DNA from: Bacteroidales bacterium
Lineage (GTDB): Bacteria; Bacteroidota; Bacteroidia; Bacteroidales; UBA932
Direction of reading: 5' to 3'
DNA: 60,424 nt
Assembly (NCBI GenBank): GCA_017476575.1
Contig: JAFUZO010000052.1
Coordinates: 1 to 60,424, forward strand
Shown here piece by piece: positions 51,749 to 60,424 of the stretch (position 1 is its first letter; each line of letters starts with the position of its first letter). A model generated the notes under the pieces. That model did not search any database. It was not told the origin of the DNA and worked only from the letters and a program-made list of their open reading frames with translations. Position numbers and translations under genes: made by a program.

Positions 51749-54718
51749 CTATAAGTCAAGCCGAAGGTCCTGGTCGCCGACGAGGATGTGGTACTCGCCG
51801 GGCTCGACGAAGAGACGGCCGTCACCGTCGCGATAGCCGAGGTCGTGCAGCGGGTCCACCTCGAAGCGGTACACGACGGTCTCCCCCGCCTTCACCAGCT
51901 TCTTCTCGAAGAACTTCAATTCCTTCTCCGGACGGGTCACCACCGAACAATACGGGTCGCTGATGTACCATAGGACGGACTCCAGACCATCCCGGTCGCC
52001 AGTGTTGGTCACAGAGACCTCCACCGTGAACGGCGCATCCAGCGAAGCCGAACCGACGACATGCAGGTCGCCATAGGAATAGGACGTATAACTCAACCCG
52101 TGTCCAAACGGATAGAGCGGGTCGGAGGTGATGTCCTTGTAAAGTCCCTGCGTGCCCCGCCGCCCCGACTTATGCCGATTGTAATAGATGGGAACCTGGC
52201 CGGTGCTGTACGGAAAGGTGATGGCCAATCTGCCGGACGGGTTGATCCGGCCGCTCAGGATGCCTGCGAAGACGCAAGCCCCGTTGACACCCGGCTGCCA
52301 CGTCTCCAAGATGGCATCTGAGAGCGGCTCAATCCGGTTCAGCTCCAGCGGACGGCCGTTGGTGAGCGTCACGACGACCGGTTTCCCAGTCTCCTTCAAG
52401 GCCGCCAGCAAGGCCTCCTGCCCGGCCGGAAGGGCGATGGAAGAACGCGACTGGTTCTCCCCGCTCCAATTCAGCATCTCTCCGAGGCAGAGGACCACGA
52501 CATCGCTCCAGCGGGCCAGCTCGACCGCCTCGGCGAAACCCTCCGTGCTCTCCGCCCGGACCTTGCAGCCCTCGGCATAACGGACCTCCGCCTTCCCTGC
52601 AAATTCCCGCACCATCCCGTCCAGGAAGACCTCCACGTCCTCCGGTTCCGTATGGCCCTTCCAACTGCCCATGAGGTCCCAGGCGTTCTTCGCCAGCGGA
52701 CCGACGACCGCGATCCGGGAGACATCCCGCAGCGGCAGCACCCCGTTATTCTTCAGCAGGACCATCGACTCGGCGGCCAGTTGCGAAGCCGTCTCCATCG
52801 CCTCCGGAAGGAAGAAACGCGAAGCCTCCGGAGACTCCGGCGTGTACGGGTTCTCGAACAGGCCCAGGCGGAACTTCACACGGAGCACCCGCCGGACAGC
52901 CTCGTCCACGACCGCCATCGGCACCTCGCCCGCCTCGACCAGGTCGGCCAGGAAGGTGTCATAGCCGTGCGACATCATGTCCATGTCCACCCCGGCGCAG
53001 AGGGCCGCCGCCGTCGCGCTGCGCAGGTCGGCGCAGTAACCCTGGTTGATCAACTGGCCGACCGCCCCCCAGTCGGAGACCATCAGGCCGTCGAAGCCCC
53101 AGGTGTCCCGCAGGACCTCGGTCAGCGTATAGCGGTTCGCCGAACCGGGGACGCCGCTGATGTCGTTGAATGAACTCATCAGCGACTGCGCGCCCGCCTC
53201 CAGCGACATCTGGTACGGCAGCAGGTAGGTATTCCACAAGGTCGGACGGGAGATTTCCGTATAAGTGTAGTCCCGGCCCGCCTCGGAGGCGCCGTAGCCC
53301 ACATAATGCTTCAGGCAGGCCGCCACGGCGTCCTGCGACGCCAGTCCGGCCCCCTGGTAGCCCCGGACCGAGGCAGCCCCGAAGACGCCGTTCGCATACG
53401 GGTCCTCGCCATAACCCTCGGCCACCCGGCCCCAGCGCGGGTCGCGGGCCACGTCGATCATCGGCGAGAAGGTCCAGTCCACACCACTGCGGCGGGCCTC
53501 CCGGGCCGAATGGGCGCACATCCGCTCCACCAGCGCCGGATTCCACGAGCAGGCCTGACCGAGCGAAATCTGGTACAGGGTCTTGAATCCGTGGATATCA
53601 TCATAGCCGAACAGGACCGGGATGCCCAACCGGGATTCCTCCACGGCCTTGCGCTGCATGGCATTGCGCAGCACCGGGTCCGTCCCGAAATAGATCAGCG
53701 AGCCGGTTTCCGCCGGGATATTCAGCACGGCCTCGCCGATGTTGTTGGCATTGTCGTTACGGCCGAGGGTGTACTGGTTCAGTTGCAGGACCTTCTCCGA
53801 GAGGGTCATCCGGCCCAGCAGGTCCTCGACCCGCAGCGCCTCGGGGGCCAGCGGGTTCTTGTACGCCGGTCCCGCATACTGCGGCAGGTCCGTCACCGCG
53901 TAGGGCTTCCGGCAGGCCGCATGGGCCGCCGCCTGGCAGACCGCCGCCACTTCCGGGGCGACGGAATCCGGATGGTAGGCATTGCCCGCGACACAGCGGC
54001 CCGAGATGGTCTCGAACCAGGCGCAGGCCGCCGTGTACCGGCCGTAATTCTTCTCCAGGTGATAACCGTCCCGGTTGAAGGTGTCGCCGAGGAAAGTGCC
54101 CCGGCCGTTCTGGATGGCCGTGCCCGCCGGGACGACGAGCCGCAGTCCCTCCGCCTTCGCCGCCTTCCGGCCCGCCTCCACGACGGCTTTGTACATCGCC
54201 GCCTGGTTGTTGCCGTAGTTCGGGAACTCCTTGTGTCCGGAATCCTGTGCATAGGCCCAGGTCTGGTACCACATCAGTTTCACGCCCTTCTTCGTATGAG
54301 AGCGGACATAGCCCACCAGGTTGTGCAGGTAGGGCTGGTAGGTCTCATAGAGGCCGGAGCGGCCGCTCTGCTGCTGGAAACTCACATAGTCCCAGGGCTC
54401 GTCGGCCAGGCCGCGGGCGAGCGTGAAGCCCGGCTGTTCGGTCTTGACGCCGCCGACCACCTTGCGGTAGCGGTAGTCCGGCAGGTCCTCCGCCCGGTTG
54501 CGGTCATGCCGCTCCAGGGAGCACCCGCCGATGTAGAGGTTGCCGATGACCACCGGAATCCCTTCCGCATCGAACAAGTCCCACAAGTATTGCTCCACCC
54601 CGTCCTGGGAGAAACTGTTCCCGATGGCGAGAATCCGCAAGGTGTCCTGCTGCGCAGGTCTGGCAAGGCAGCCGAGGGCCGCCGTGAAGGCCGCAAGGGC
54701 CAGAATGAACCGTTTCAT
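51749..54718 (-). CDS. DUF4886 - GH3 beta-glycosidase fusion
   Basis: 989 residues. Signal ending CLARPAQ. Residues about 27-270 are a DUF4886 SGNH-like domain (RILAIGNSFSQDGVEQYLWDL with the nucleophile-type Ser, and FNRDGYHLEKNYGRY with the Asp-His pair). The rest is a complete GH3 enzyme: RVEDLLGRMTLSEKVLQL, VLFGYDDIHGFKT, WTFSPMIDVARDPRWGRVAEGYGEDPY, CLKHYVGYG, the nucleophile D549 in MVSDWGAV, the GH3 C-terminal domain with the acid/base region near LGEMLNWSGENQSRSS, and a terminal Fn3 module. Probably removes an ester (for example acetyl) and then a beta-linked sugar. The DUF4886 domain is usually a separate protein. Confidence 0.9.
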   Translation of the reverse strand: MKRFILALAAFTAALGCLARPAQQDTLRILAIGNSFSQDGVEQYLWDLFDAEGIPVVIGNLYIGGCSLERHDRNRAEDLPDYRYRKVVGGVKTEQPGFTLARGLADEPWDYVSFQQQSGRSGLYETYQPYLHNLVGYVRSHTKKGVKLMWYQTWAYAQDSGHKEFPNYGNNQAAMYKAVVEAGRKAAKAEGLRLVVPAGTAIQNGRGTFLGDTFNRDGYHLEKNYGRYTAACAWFETISGRCVAGNAYHPDSVAPEVAAVCQAAAHAACRKPYAVTDLPQYAGPAYKNPLAPEALRVEDLLGRMTLSEKVLQLNQYTLGRNDNANNIGEAVLNIPAETGSLIYFGTDPVLRNAMQRKAVEESRLGIPVLFGYDDIHGFKTLYQISLGQACSWNPALVERMCAHSAREARRSGVDWTFSPMIDVARDPRWGRVAEGYGEDPYANGVFGAASVRGYQGAGLASQDAVAACLKHYVGYGASEAGRDYTYTEISRPTLWNTYLLPYQMSLEAGAQSLMSSFNDISGVPGSANRYTLTEVLRDTWGFDGLMVSDWGAVGQLINQGYCADLRSATAAALCAGVDMDMMSHGYDTFLADLVEAGEVPMAVVDEAVRRVLRVKFRLGLFENPYTPESPEASRFFLPEAMETASQLAAESMVLLKNNGVLPLRDVSRIAVVGPLAKNAWDLMGSWKGHTEPEDVEVFLDGMVREFAGKAEVRYAEGCKVRAESTEGFAEAVELARWSDVVVLCLGEMLNWSGENQSRSSIALPAGQEALLAALKETGKPVVVTLTNGRPLELNRIEPLSDAILETWQPGVNGACVFAGILSGRINPSGRLAITFPYSTGQVPIYYNRHKSGRRGTQGLYKDITSDPLYPFGHGLSYTSYSYGDLHVVGSASLDAPFTVEVSVTNTGDRDGLESVLWYISDPYCSVVTRPEKELKFFEKKLVKAGETVVYRFEVDPLHDLGYRDGDGRLFVEPGEYHILVGDQDLRLDL

Positions 54719-56455
54719 CTATCGTTCGTTATAATATTCGTTCATCACATACCACGCCTTCTTCCGCTCCCCCCGGTCGGAGAGCACCCCCTTCCGGTTG
54801 AAGAAGCCCTGGTTCACCGGGTGCTGGCGGAAGGGGCTCAAGAAATCGTAGAGCACCCAGGGCGAGACTCCGGCGAGGTTCGGGATGTTCCCGAACATCA
54901 CGAGGTTGTCGCGGTAGAGGGCCGCCTGGTAGTCCTCGCTCCAGGAAGAGGCCGTATCCGCGTCGCCATACACCCCCGCGCGGGCCTCGCAGCCGAACTC
55001 GGAAATCACCAGCGGCTTGTCCGGAAACACGTTCCAGCGCAGTTCGGCGGCAGGTTTCGGCCAAGGGGCATACCAGCCCATGTACTTGTTGATGCCGATG
55101 ACATCCAACTGCCCCGCGAAGCCGTCCTCCATCCGGAACTCGTCCGCCTCGGGCCGGTAATATGCCACGTCGAATGCCGACGTGAAGAGCCGCGAACCGT
55201 CCAGCGAACGCCCGAGGGCGAGCAGGCGCGTCAGGAAGGCATCCCGCTCCGGGCCCGGCCGGGTTTCGTTGGAGATGCTCCAGAACCCGATGGCGCAGCG
55301 GTTGCGGTCCCGGCCTATCATCTCACGCAGGTAGGTCTCCGCCTTGTGCCAGGTCTCCTCCGAGGTGAAGTCGATGCCCTGCCAGAGCGGGATTTCCTCC
55401 CACACGAGCAGGCCCTTTTCCTCTGCCAGTCGCACAATATACTCATTTTGCGGATAATGTGCAAGCCGGATGGCGTTGCAGCCGAGTCCGACCGCCGCAC
55501 CGACCAGGACCTCCGCATCCTCCGGGGAACACGCACGCCGCTGCTCCATCGGGATTTCCTCATGGAAGGAGATGCATTTCAGGAAGGTCGGCTCCCCGTT
55601 CACGAGAATCTTCGTCCCGTCCACGGCGATGTCACGGAAGCCGATCCGCTCGGTCACGGTGTCGGTCCCCGAGGAGACGGTGACCGCGTACAGGAAGGGC
55701 CTGAGCGGCTGCCAGCGGCGGAGTCCCTTGAGCCGGAACGAGCCCCGTGCCACGCCATCGGCGTCTGTCATCAGCGTCTGCCGGACCTTCAAGCCCGGGA
55801 TGGAGACCGTGACAGGCTGCCCGGCCTCCGCCACCGACAACGTGATTTCGGCGAGGATGCGGTCCGGGACGCCCGGGGCGAGGCGGAAGAAATAGTCGGC
55901 GATATGGCGCTCCGGCACGTCCAGGAGCAGCACATCGCGGGTGATGCCGCCGTAGTTCCACCAGTCGAACCGGAGGGCCGGGATGGCGTCCGGACGGCGC
56001 CGGTTGTCCACCCGGACGGCCAGGAAATTGTCACCGTCCGCAAGCCGGTCCGTCACATCGGCCTGGAAAGGGGTGAAGGAGCCTTCATGGACCGCGACCC
56101 GATCTCCGTTGAGATACACGTCGCAGCGCTGGCTGACCCCGGCGAAATACAGGATCCGGCGGTGCCCGGCGCGGCGCTCCGCCTGGAAATGGCGGGCATA
56201 CCACACCGTCCCTTCATACCAGCGCAGTTGCGGATCCTGGTGGTTCCAGTCGCCCGGAACATCGAGGGACAGGGCGCCGTCGTAGGAGTATTCGACAAAG
56301 TCGTCCCTGCCCGCCGGGCGGGCGTCGGTATAGAGCCGCTTGCCCTCGCCGACGTCGGAAGGGTCCAGGATAGCGGACCAGTTCCCGTTCAGGGAAAGCG
56401 CCTCGCGCCCGTACGGGTTCACGAGCAGGGACAGGAGGAGGAAGATCAGTTTCAT
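54719..56455 (-). CDS. GH2 beta-glucuronidase-like enzyme
   Basis: 578 residues, close to the minimal three-domain GH2 length. Short signal at the start (MKLIFLLLSLLVNPYG). Sugar-binding domain with LSLNGNWSAILDPSD and VWYARHFQAERRAG, Ig-like domain, then TIM barrel with LKCISFHEEIPMEQR, LGCNAIRLAHYPQNEYIVRLAEEKGLLVWEEIPLWQ, acid/base E397 in SISNETR and nucleophile E486 in VISEFGCEA. The SISNETR and KPLVISEFG pattern is nearer beta-glucuronidases than LacZ-type enzymes. Starts by overlapping the GH36-like stop by four bases. Substrate not certain. Confidence 0.92.
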   Translation of the reverse strand: MKLIFLLLSLLVNPYGREALSLNGNWSAILDPSDVGEGKRLYTDARPAGRDDFVEYSYDGALSLDVPGDWNHQDPQLRWYEGTVWYARHFQAERRAGHRRILYFAGVSQRCDVYLNGDRVAVHEGSFTPFQADVTDRLADGDNFLAVRVDNRRRPDAIPALRFDWWNYGGITRDVLLLDVPERHIADYFFRLAPGVPDRILAEITLSVAEAGQPVTVSIPGLKVRQTLMTDADGVARGSFRLKGLRRWQPLRPFLYAVTVSSGTDTVTERIGFRDIAVDGTKILVNGEPTFLKCISFHEEIPMEQRRACSPEDAEVLVGAAVGLGCNAIRLAHYPQNEYIVRLAEEKGLLVWEEIPLWQGIDFTSEETWHKAETYLREMIGRDRNRCAIGFWSISNETRPGPERDAFLTRLLALGRSLDGSRLFTSAFDVAYYRPEADEFRMEDGFAGQLDVIGINKYMGWYAPWPKPAAELRWNVFPDKPLVISEFGCEARAGVYGDADTASSWSEDYQAALYRDNLVMFGNIPNLAGVSPWVLYDFLSPFRQHPVNQGFFNRKGVLSDRGERKKAWYVMNEYYNER

Positions 56456-58494
56456 GGCTGGAGGGTATAACGGTAGAGGACAAAGGCGTTTTCACGGGAG
56501 AGGTGGAAACGGACGGCACCGTCCGCCCCGACGTGGGCGACCCGGCGTTTCCCTTCCCCGAGGACCGGGACGAGCCGCACCCGGGCCCCTTCCGGGAGCC
56601 AGGTCGGCACGGCGTCATCCGGCGCGGAGGACTGTTCCCGGTAGATCAGCAGATAGCCGTCCCGCTCCCCCGTCATCGACTGGAAACCGGTCCAGGCCCG
56701 TCCGTCCGGTTCCGCCCCGACCGGCAGGATGACACCTGCATGGAAGTCCGCCATGACCCGGCGGTAGTCCCGCACCAGGCCGCCGAGGGAGAAGGCCTCC
56801 TCCGGCAGGTTGGATGCCTCCATCCAGGCCAGCGGCTGGGCCGCCATCGTCAGGGCGAACAGGTCGTCGAAACGGTAGCGGGACGGAGCGAACGGGTCGT
56901 CCGAGGGGTAGCGCCCGGCATTGCGCCAGGGATTCAGGAACTCGACCTGGAGCCGTTCGGCCGGCACATAGCGCGCCAGTTGCCAGAGGTTCCGCAGGGT
57001 CTGGTAAGGGTAATAGTTGCCCCAGTCAGTATAGCGGTTTTCAAGGAAAATGTTGCCGTATTCCCCGAAATAATGGTAGCCGGTCCGCCGGCCGGCCGTA
57101 ACGTCGAGGTCGAAAAGAACAGCGTCGCCCGTCTCCGCCCGGACGGTGTCGAGCAGACGGCGCAGATTCTCCTCGGCCTTCCGGGAGGGAATCTGGAGGC
57201 CGTCGATCTTGAACACGCGGATGCCGTACTGCCGGTACAGGGCGACGAGGGCCGCCGCGTCGCGGGACCAGTCGGCGAAATCGTCCTGAACGCTCGGGTT
57301 GAACCACAGGCCGACCTCGATGCCGAGTTCCCGGGCCCGCTCCACGATGGGACCCAGGCCCCGCGGATATTTCACCGGATCGGGAACCCAGTAGTCCGGG
57401 TTGACCCAGATGTCCTTGAAGGAACCGCCCGCCGACTTGGAATTGGGGCTCCGTCCACTCTGCCAGCCGTCATCGATCTGGAAGTGGGTGATGCCGAGCC
57501 GGGCGGCCTTCTCCAGTTCCGCCAGGCAGAAGGCCTCGTCCACCTTGGCGTCCTGGCTCCGGTCGCCCCAGGTGTTCATCATCACCATCTCCTCCGCGGT
57601 CCGGACGGTCTTCTGGTAGGACCGCAGCGCCTTCAGGGCCGCTCCTTCTCCTGCGCCGAACACCCCGGTCACGCAGCCGTAGAGCCGGGTCCAGCCGTCC
57701 GGGGACACGTCCTCCGGCCCGATGCCGAGGCCCACGGCCTGGAACCGGCCGAAGTCCGTCGTGAAGTCCGAGCCGCCGTAGTGCAACTGGACGGACGAGC
57801 AGGGGGCCTCCTTCAAGAAGAAAAGGCCGCCGCCGTCGACGCCGTCCCGCAGGAAGAGCAGGTTGCCCCGCCAACCAGTCTTATGGAAAGAGATGAAGTC
57901 CTCTACATGGACAAGGTTGTTGCGCCAGTCGGTCACATCCCGGAACTCCACCGCCTTTCCATGCCAATGCTTCCCTTTGAAAGAAAGTTGGTCCAAGACG
58001 GCCTTCGAGACGGCCTGCGAGGCCATGTCGGCCTCGGATTCGATGTTCTTGCGGTCGGCCGCCGAGACGTCCGATCCGTCCGGTGCCGCCGCCAGGGTCC
58101 CGCGCAGCCAGGTATCGCACGCGATGGCGGGCACCTGTTCATAGATCCGGTATTCGCGCCGCACCTCCACCGGGCCGAGGGCATAGGTCACCCGGGCGAG
58201 GAGGTAGGCCGGGGCATGGGCGGACGCCGCGACCGGGACGGTCTCCAGCACGCCGCCGGCACCCCGGGCCTTCCCGAGGACGAAATCCGGCCGCAGCCCC
58301 TCGGTCCGGCGGGTCACGCCGGCCGCCTTGTCGGTGAGGGAGGCGGTCATGAGGTCGCCGTCGTTCCAGACGAAAGACCTCTCTATCAAGACATTGCCCA
58401 GCCGGAGGGTATCTCCCTCCAGCCGGGCATACGGTTGTGCGGACGTTGCGCCTCCGCAGAGGAGGGCAGCCACGATCAGCGTCTTTTGAATCAT
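56452..58494 (-). CDS. GH36-like alpha-galactosidase family enzyme, exported
   Basis: 680 residues. Signal ending GGATSAQ. N-terminal beta-sandwich (LRLGNVLIERSFVWNDGD), then a TIM barrel with ITHFQIDDGWQSGR, ELGIEVGLWFNPSV, the probable nucleophile D431 in VFKIDGLQIPSRK and the probable acid/base pair D532/D533 in RYPSDDPFAPSRYRFDDLFAL. These are the clan D signatures of GH27, GH36 and GH31; domain order and the late acid/base favour GH36 or a closely related family. Likely releases an alpha-linked galactose-type residue. Overlaps neighbours on both sides by four bases. Confidence 0.87.
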   Translation of the reverse strand: MIQKTLIVAALLCGGATSAQPYARLEGDTLRLGNVLIERSFVWNDGDLMTASLTDKAAGVTRRTEGLRPDFVLGKARGAGGVLETVPVAASAHAPAYLLARVTYALGPVEVRREYRIYEQVPAIACDTWLRGTLAAAPDGSDVSAADRKNIESEADMASQAVSKAVLDQLSFKGKHWHGKAVEFRDVTDWRNNLVHVEDFISFHKTGWRGNLLFLRDGVDGGGLFFLKEAPCSSVQLHYGGSDFTTDFGRFQAVGLGIGPEDVSPDGWTRLYGCVTGVFGAGEGAALKALRSYQKTVRTAEEMVMMNTWGDRSQDAKVDEAFCLAELEKAARLGITHFQIDDGWQSGRSPNSKSAGGSFKDIWVNPDYWVPDPVKYPRGLGPIVERARELGIEVGLWFNPSVQDDFADWSRDAAALVALYRQYGIRVFKIDGLQIPSRKAEENLRRLLDTVRAETGDAVLFDLDVTAGRRTGYHYFGEYGNIFLENRYTDWGNYYPYQTLRNLWQLARYVPAERLQVEFLNPWRNAGRYPSDDPFAPSRYRFDDLFALTMAAQPLAWMEASNLPEEAFSLGGLVRDYRRVMADFHAGVILPVGAEPDGRAWTGFQSMTGERDGYLLIYREQSSAPDDAVPTWLPEGARVRLVPVLGEGKRRVAHVGADGAVRFHLSRENAFVLYRYTLQP

Positions 58495-60350
58495 TTCAAG
58501 GCTTTTGGCGCCTCCAACGGCTTCTGCTCGTTGAAGCGCTGGTTATCGGGCAGGGGGCCTTCCACCGCGGCACCTTTCCGCATCAATTCCTGGAGTTCCG
58601 GGAGATGACGCTGGTAGACGGCCCGCGGAAGGACACCCTGCCGGTGGCAGATGGATGCGGCCATCCCGACGACCTCGCCCGCCATGCCGCAGGTGCGCAT
58701 GACGCGGGTGGTGCCGAAGGCCACATGGGTCACGGAAATGTCCCGGCCCGCCATGAACAGGTTGTCCACATTGCGGGAATACAGGCAGCGGTACGGAACG
58801 GCCGCCGGGTAGATGCGGTTGTGGACCGTCCGGGTCTTGAACTCCTCGCCCGGGAAATACGGGGTGAGGTCCGGGTCGGGGAAATGCAGGTCGATGCTCC
58901 ACGTGGTCGCGAAGGTCGCATCCTCATGGAAGACGCACTTGTCGATGTCGTCCTGCTTGTAGATGTAGTCGCCGAGGAGGCGCCGGGACTCCCGTTTGCC
59001 GGACACGTAGGCCACCCAGTCGAGGGCCCGCTCCGGGTAGAGGCCCAGGCGGTTCTTGAGGTAACTCCAGTTGGAGTAGATGACGGCGAGGCCGTAGTCG
59101 CGCACGTACTCGAACTCCGTCGTCATGTCGTGGAGCATCCCGGTCTCCCAGGTCCATTCGCCCATGGTGACGCGCTGGACATCCTCGTCGTTGAAATTCA
59201 GGCCGTAGTCGAAGACAGGGAAACGCGAGGGCTTGCCGGTATCCCGGGAATACCACTGGACCGAGGCGCCCAGGACGAAGCGGTCGGCCTCCTCGGGGGC
59301 GAGGGATTCGCCGAACTCGGCCTGTGCCTCGCGGCCGTAGCGGTAATCCGCCCCGGCGAGATAGCCGACGGTGCCGTCACCGGTGCAGTCCGCGAAGAGC
59401 GGGGCCTGGAGGCAGGTCTCCCCGGCGGTCTCGATGTTCCGGATGACGACCGAGGCGATGCGGCCGTCGTCCGCCGTCTGCACGGAGACGGCCCGGCTTG
59501 AAACGTAGAGGGTGACACCCGGCTCCGCGTCGATCCAGTCCTGTTTCTTCCCGTCCTCATAGTTCTCCGCAGGCTGGGCGTTGCCCCGCCGGGAATGGCC
59601 GAACTCGCGCTGCATCCGTCCGAGGGCCGGATAGGGCCCCACCTCGATGGTGCCGCCGAGATGGACCCGGATCTCCGCGCTGTTGTTGCCGCCGAGGACG
59701 GGCCGGTCGTTGATGAGGGCGACCTTCAGGCCCTGCCGGGCCGCTGTCACCGCCGCACACATGCCGGCGATGCCGCCGCCGACCACGACGAAATCATAGT
59801 CGACGGTCTGCTCCGGGAAGTCGGGCAGGCCGAGTTCCGCCCGACGGAAGGCCTCCAAGGCCTCCTTCTCCGTCGGCGGGGCCACAGCCTCCGTCGTCAG
59901 CCACACGGCGTCGCAGCGGCCTTCGAAGCCGGTCAGGTCGTGGAGGGACAGGACCGTCTCCCCCGCAGGGAGCGTCACGCTCCCGGCATATTGCCATTCC
60001 CATGCGTCTCCCTTGCTGCCGAGGACGGTCTTCAAGGTCTTCTTGCCGAGGCAGACCTGGAAACGGCCCGGGCCCTCTTGCCGGGACCAGGGCGAGGTCC
60101 AGTTGTAGGTCCGCACGTACACATGCCAGCGGCCCTTTTCGGGAATCGTCACGGTTGTGGAGGCGTCGGCCACCGGTACGCCCAGGCCGTGCGCCAGGAG
60201 GTACGGCGAACCCATCTCGTCCATGAACTGCTGGTCCAGCGACCAGCCGCCCTTGTCGGTGAAGGATTCGGCCTCGACCCAGAGGCCGGCGGCGGAGAGG
60301 GAAGGAAGCGCGGCCACGAGGCACGCAAGGAGAAGTACGGTTCTTTTCAT
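58491..60350 (-). CDS. Exported FAD-dependent oxidoreductase
   Basis: 619 residues. Signal ending PSLSAAG. Residues about 22-165 form a beta-sandwich similar to carbohydrate-binding modules (LWVEAESFTDKGGWSLDQQFMDEMG, GRWHVYVRTYNWTSPW). Residues about 180-600 are a PF12831-type flavoprotein: DYDFVVVGGGIAGMCAAVTAARQG with the dinucleotide-binding GxGxxG, NDRPVLGGNNSAEIRVHLGG, PLFADCTGDGTVGYLAGADYRYGREA and the late NVDNLFMAGRDISVTHVAFGTTRVMRTCGMAGEVVGMAA. The family is frequent in Bacteroidota glycan loci with unclear role; oxidation of a sugar hydroxyl is a reasonable guess. First intact gene of the minus-strand operon. Confidence 0.9.
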   Translation of the reverse strand: MKRTVLLLACLVAALPSLSAAGLWVEAESFTDKGGWSLDQQFMDEMGSPYLLAHGLGVPVADASTTVTIPEKGRWHVYVRTYNWTSPWSRQEGPGRFQVCLGKKTLKTVLGSKGDAWEWQYAGSVTLPAGETVLSLHDLTGFEGRCDAVWLTTEAVAPPTEKEALEAFRRAELGLPDFPEQTVDYDFVVVGGGIAGMCAAVTAARQGLKVALINDRPVLGGNNSAEIRVHLGGTIEVGPYPALGRMQREFGHSRRGNAQPAENYEDGKKQDWIDAEPGVTLYVSSRAVSVQTADDGRIASVVIRNIETAGETCLQAPLFADCTGDGTVGYLAGADYRYGREAQAEFGESLAPEEADRFVLGASVQWYSRDTGKPSRFPVFDYGLNFNDEDVQRVTMGEWTWETGMLHDMTTEFEYVRDYGLAVIYSNWSYLKNRLGLYPERALDWVAYVSGKRESRRLLGDYIYKQDDIDKCVFHEDATFATTWSIDLHFPDPDLTPYFPGEEFKTRTVHNRIYPAAVPYRCLYSRNVDNLFMAGRDISVTHVAFGTTRVMRTCGMAGEVVGMAASICHRQGVLPRAVYQRHLPELQELMRKGAAVEGPLPDNQRFNEQKPLEAPKALK

Positions 60351-60353
60351 GGT

Positions 60354-60424
60354 TCAGTCATTTCTATCTACGACAGGCGAAGGCCGGCCGGCACGTAACT
60401 CCCGCTGCAATTTCCAGGCCGGGA
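60354..60424 (-). CDS. Possible C-terminus of the preceding gene (cut by window edge)
   Basis: On the minus strand a frame is open from the window edge to a TGA at 60354-60356, reading PAWKLQRELRAGRPSPVVDRND, and stops 3 bp before the oxidoreductase ATG, as expected for an operon partner. Other frames are also open for most of these 71 bp, so the reading frame and the gene are uncertain. Confidence 0.35.
   Translation of the reverse strand, partial: PAWKLQRELRAGRPSPVVDRND

Noticed and set aside
53306..56470. A plus-strand open frame of 1054 codons opposite GH3 and GH2 genes
   Set aside because: Same codon-shadow composition and no recognisable domain; both minus-strand genes show complete catalytic motifs.
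1..60424. CRISPR arrays, tRNA or rRNA genes, complete insertion sequences
   Set aside because: No regularly spaced direct repeats, tRNA cloverleafs with conserved T-loop text, rRNA stretches or transposase genes were seen on either strand.

Overview
The window is about 60 kb of a GC-rich Bacteroidota genome, most likely a gut-type member of Bacteroidales. The signs are a SusC/SusD pair inside polysaccharide-utilisation genes, many lipoproteins with Bacteroidota-type lipoboxes, promoters of the TAnnTTTG type, A-rich leaders instead of Shine-Dalgarno sequences, and phylum-typical families (DUF4861, DUF4957, DUF4491, DUF1573, DUF4886). Genus cannot be assigned from the sequence alone. High GC keeps many antisense frames open; these are ignored.

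Layout: (1) 1-1.1 kb: start of an ECF sigma factor, a DUF4298 protein and a gene-poor stretch. (2) 1.1-2.9 kb: flavin-reductase-like lipoprotein, aldo/keto reductase, remnant of an AraC-type regulator. (3) 3.0-7.7 kb: a tight operon for unsaturated uronates: kduD (one-base frameshift), DUF4861 lipoprotein, an orphan GatC-like PTS IIC permease, and a KduI that carries a signal peptide. A HAD phosphatase converges on it. (4) 7.8-21.9 kb: a minus-strand pectin operon read GH28, CE12-CE8 fusion, GH105, PL1 pectate lyase, SusC, SusD, DUF4957 lipoprotein. (5) 22.1-29.3 kb: galacturonate use: ExuT transporter, LacI-family regulator, divergent uxaC and uxaB-uxaA. One 20-bp operator motif lies upstream of GH28, between exuT and the LacI gene, and between uxaC and uxaB, so this LacI protein probably controls the set. 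(6) 29.4-42.4 kb: housekeeping and mixed genes: MGMT-like protein, FMN reductase, LysR regulator, M16 peptidase, a small 2[4Fe-4S] ferredoxin, DUF1573 lipoprotein, ParE, acyltransferase, acyl-CoA ligase, a deleted beta-mannosidase, DUF4491. (7) 42.4-49 kb: an operon of outer-membrane barrel, imelysin lipoprotein, di-heme lipoprotein and a CcsBA cytochrome c synthase, behind a perfect 13-bp inverted repeat; probably iron or metal acquisition coupled to periplasmic redox. (8) 49.1 kb to the end: a second minus-strand carbohydrate operon: exported FAD oxidoreductase, GH36-like, GH2, DUF4886-GH3 fusion, GH2, with a 131-bp multi-hairpin element before the last gene.

How it works together: exported pectinases cut homogalacturonan into saturated galacturonate and unsaturated uronates. 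Saturated acid would enter by ExuT and pass through UxaC, UxaB and UxaA to 2-keto-3-deoxygluconate (KDG). Unsaturated acid would be isomerised by KduI, apparently outside the cytoplasm, possibly imported by the orphan IIC, and reduced by KduD to KDG. KDG kinase and aldolase are not in the window. The two least conventional systems are the exported-KduI/orphan-IIC module and the imelysin/di-heme/CcsBA operon.
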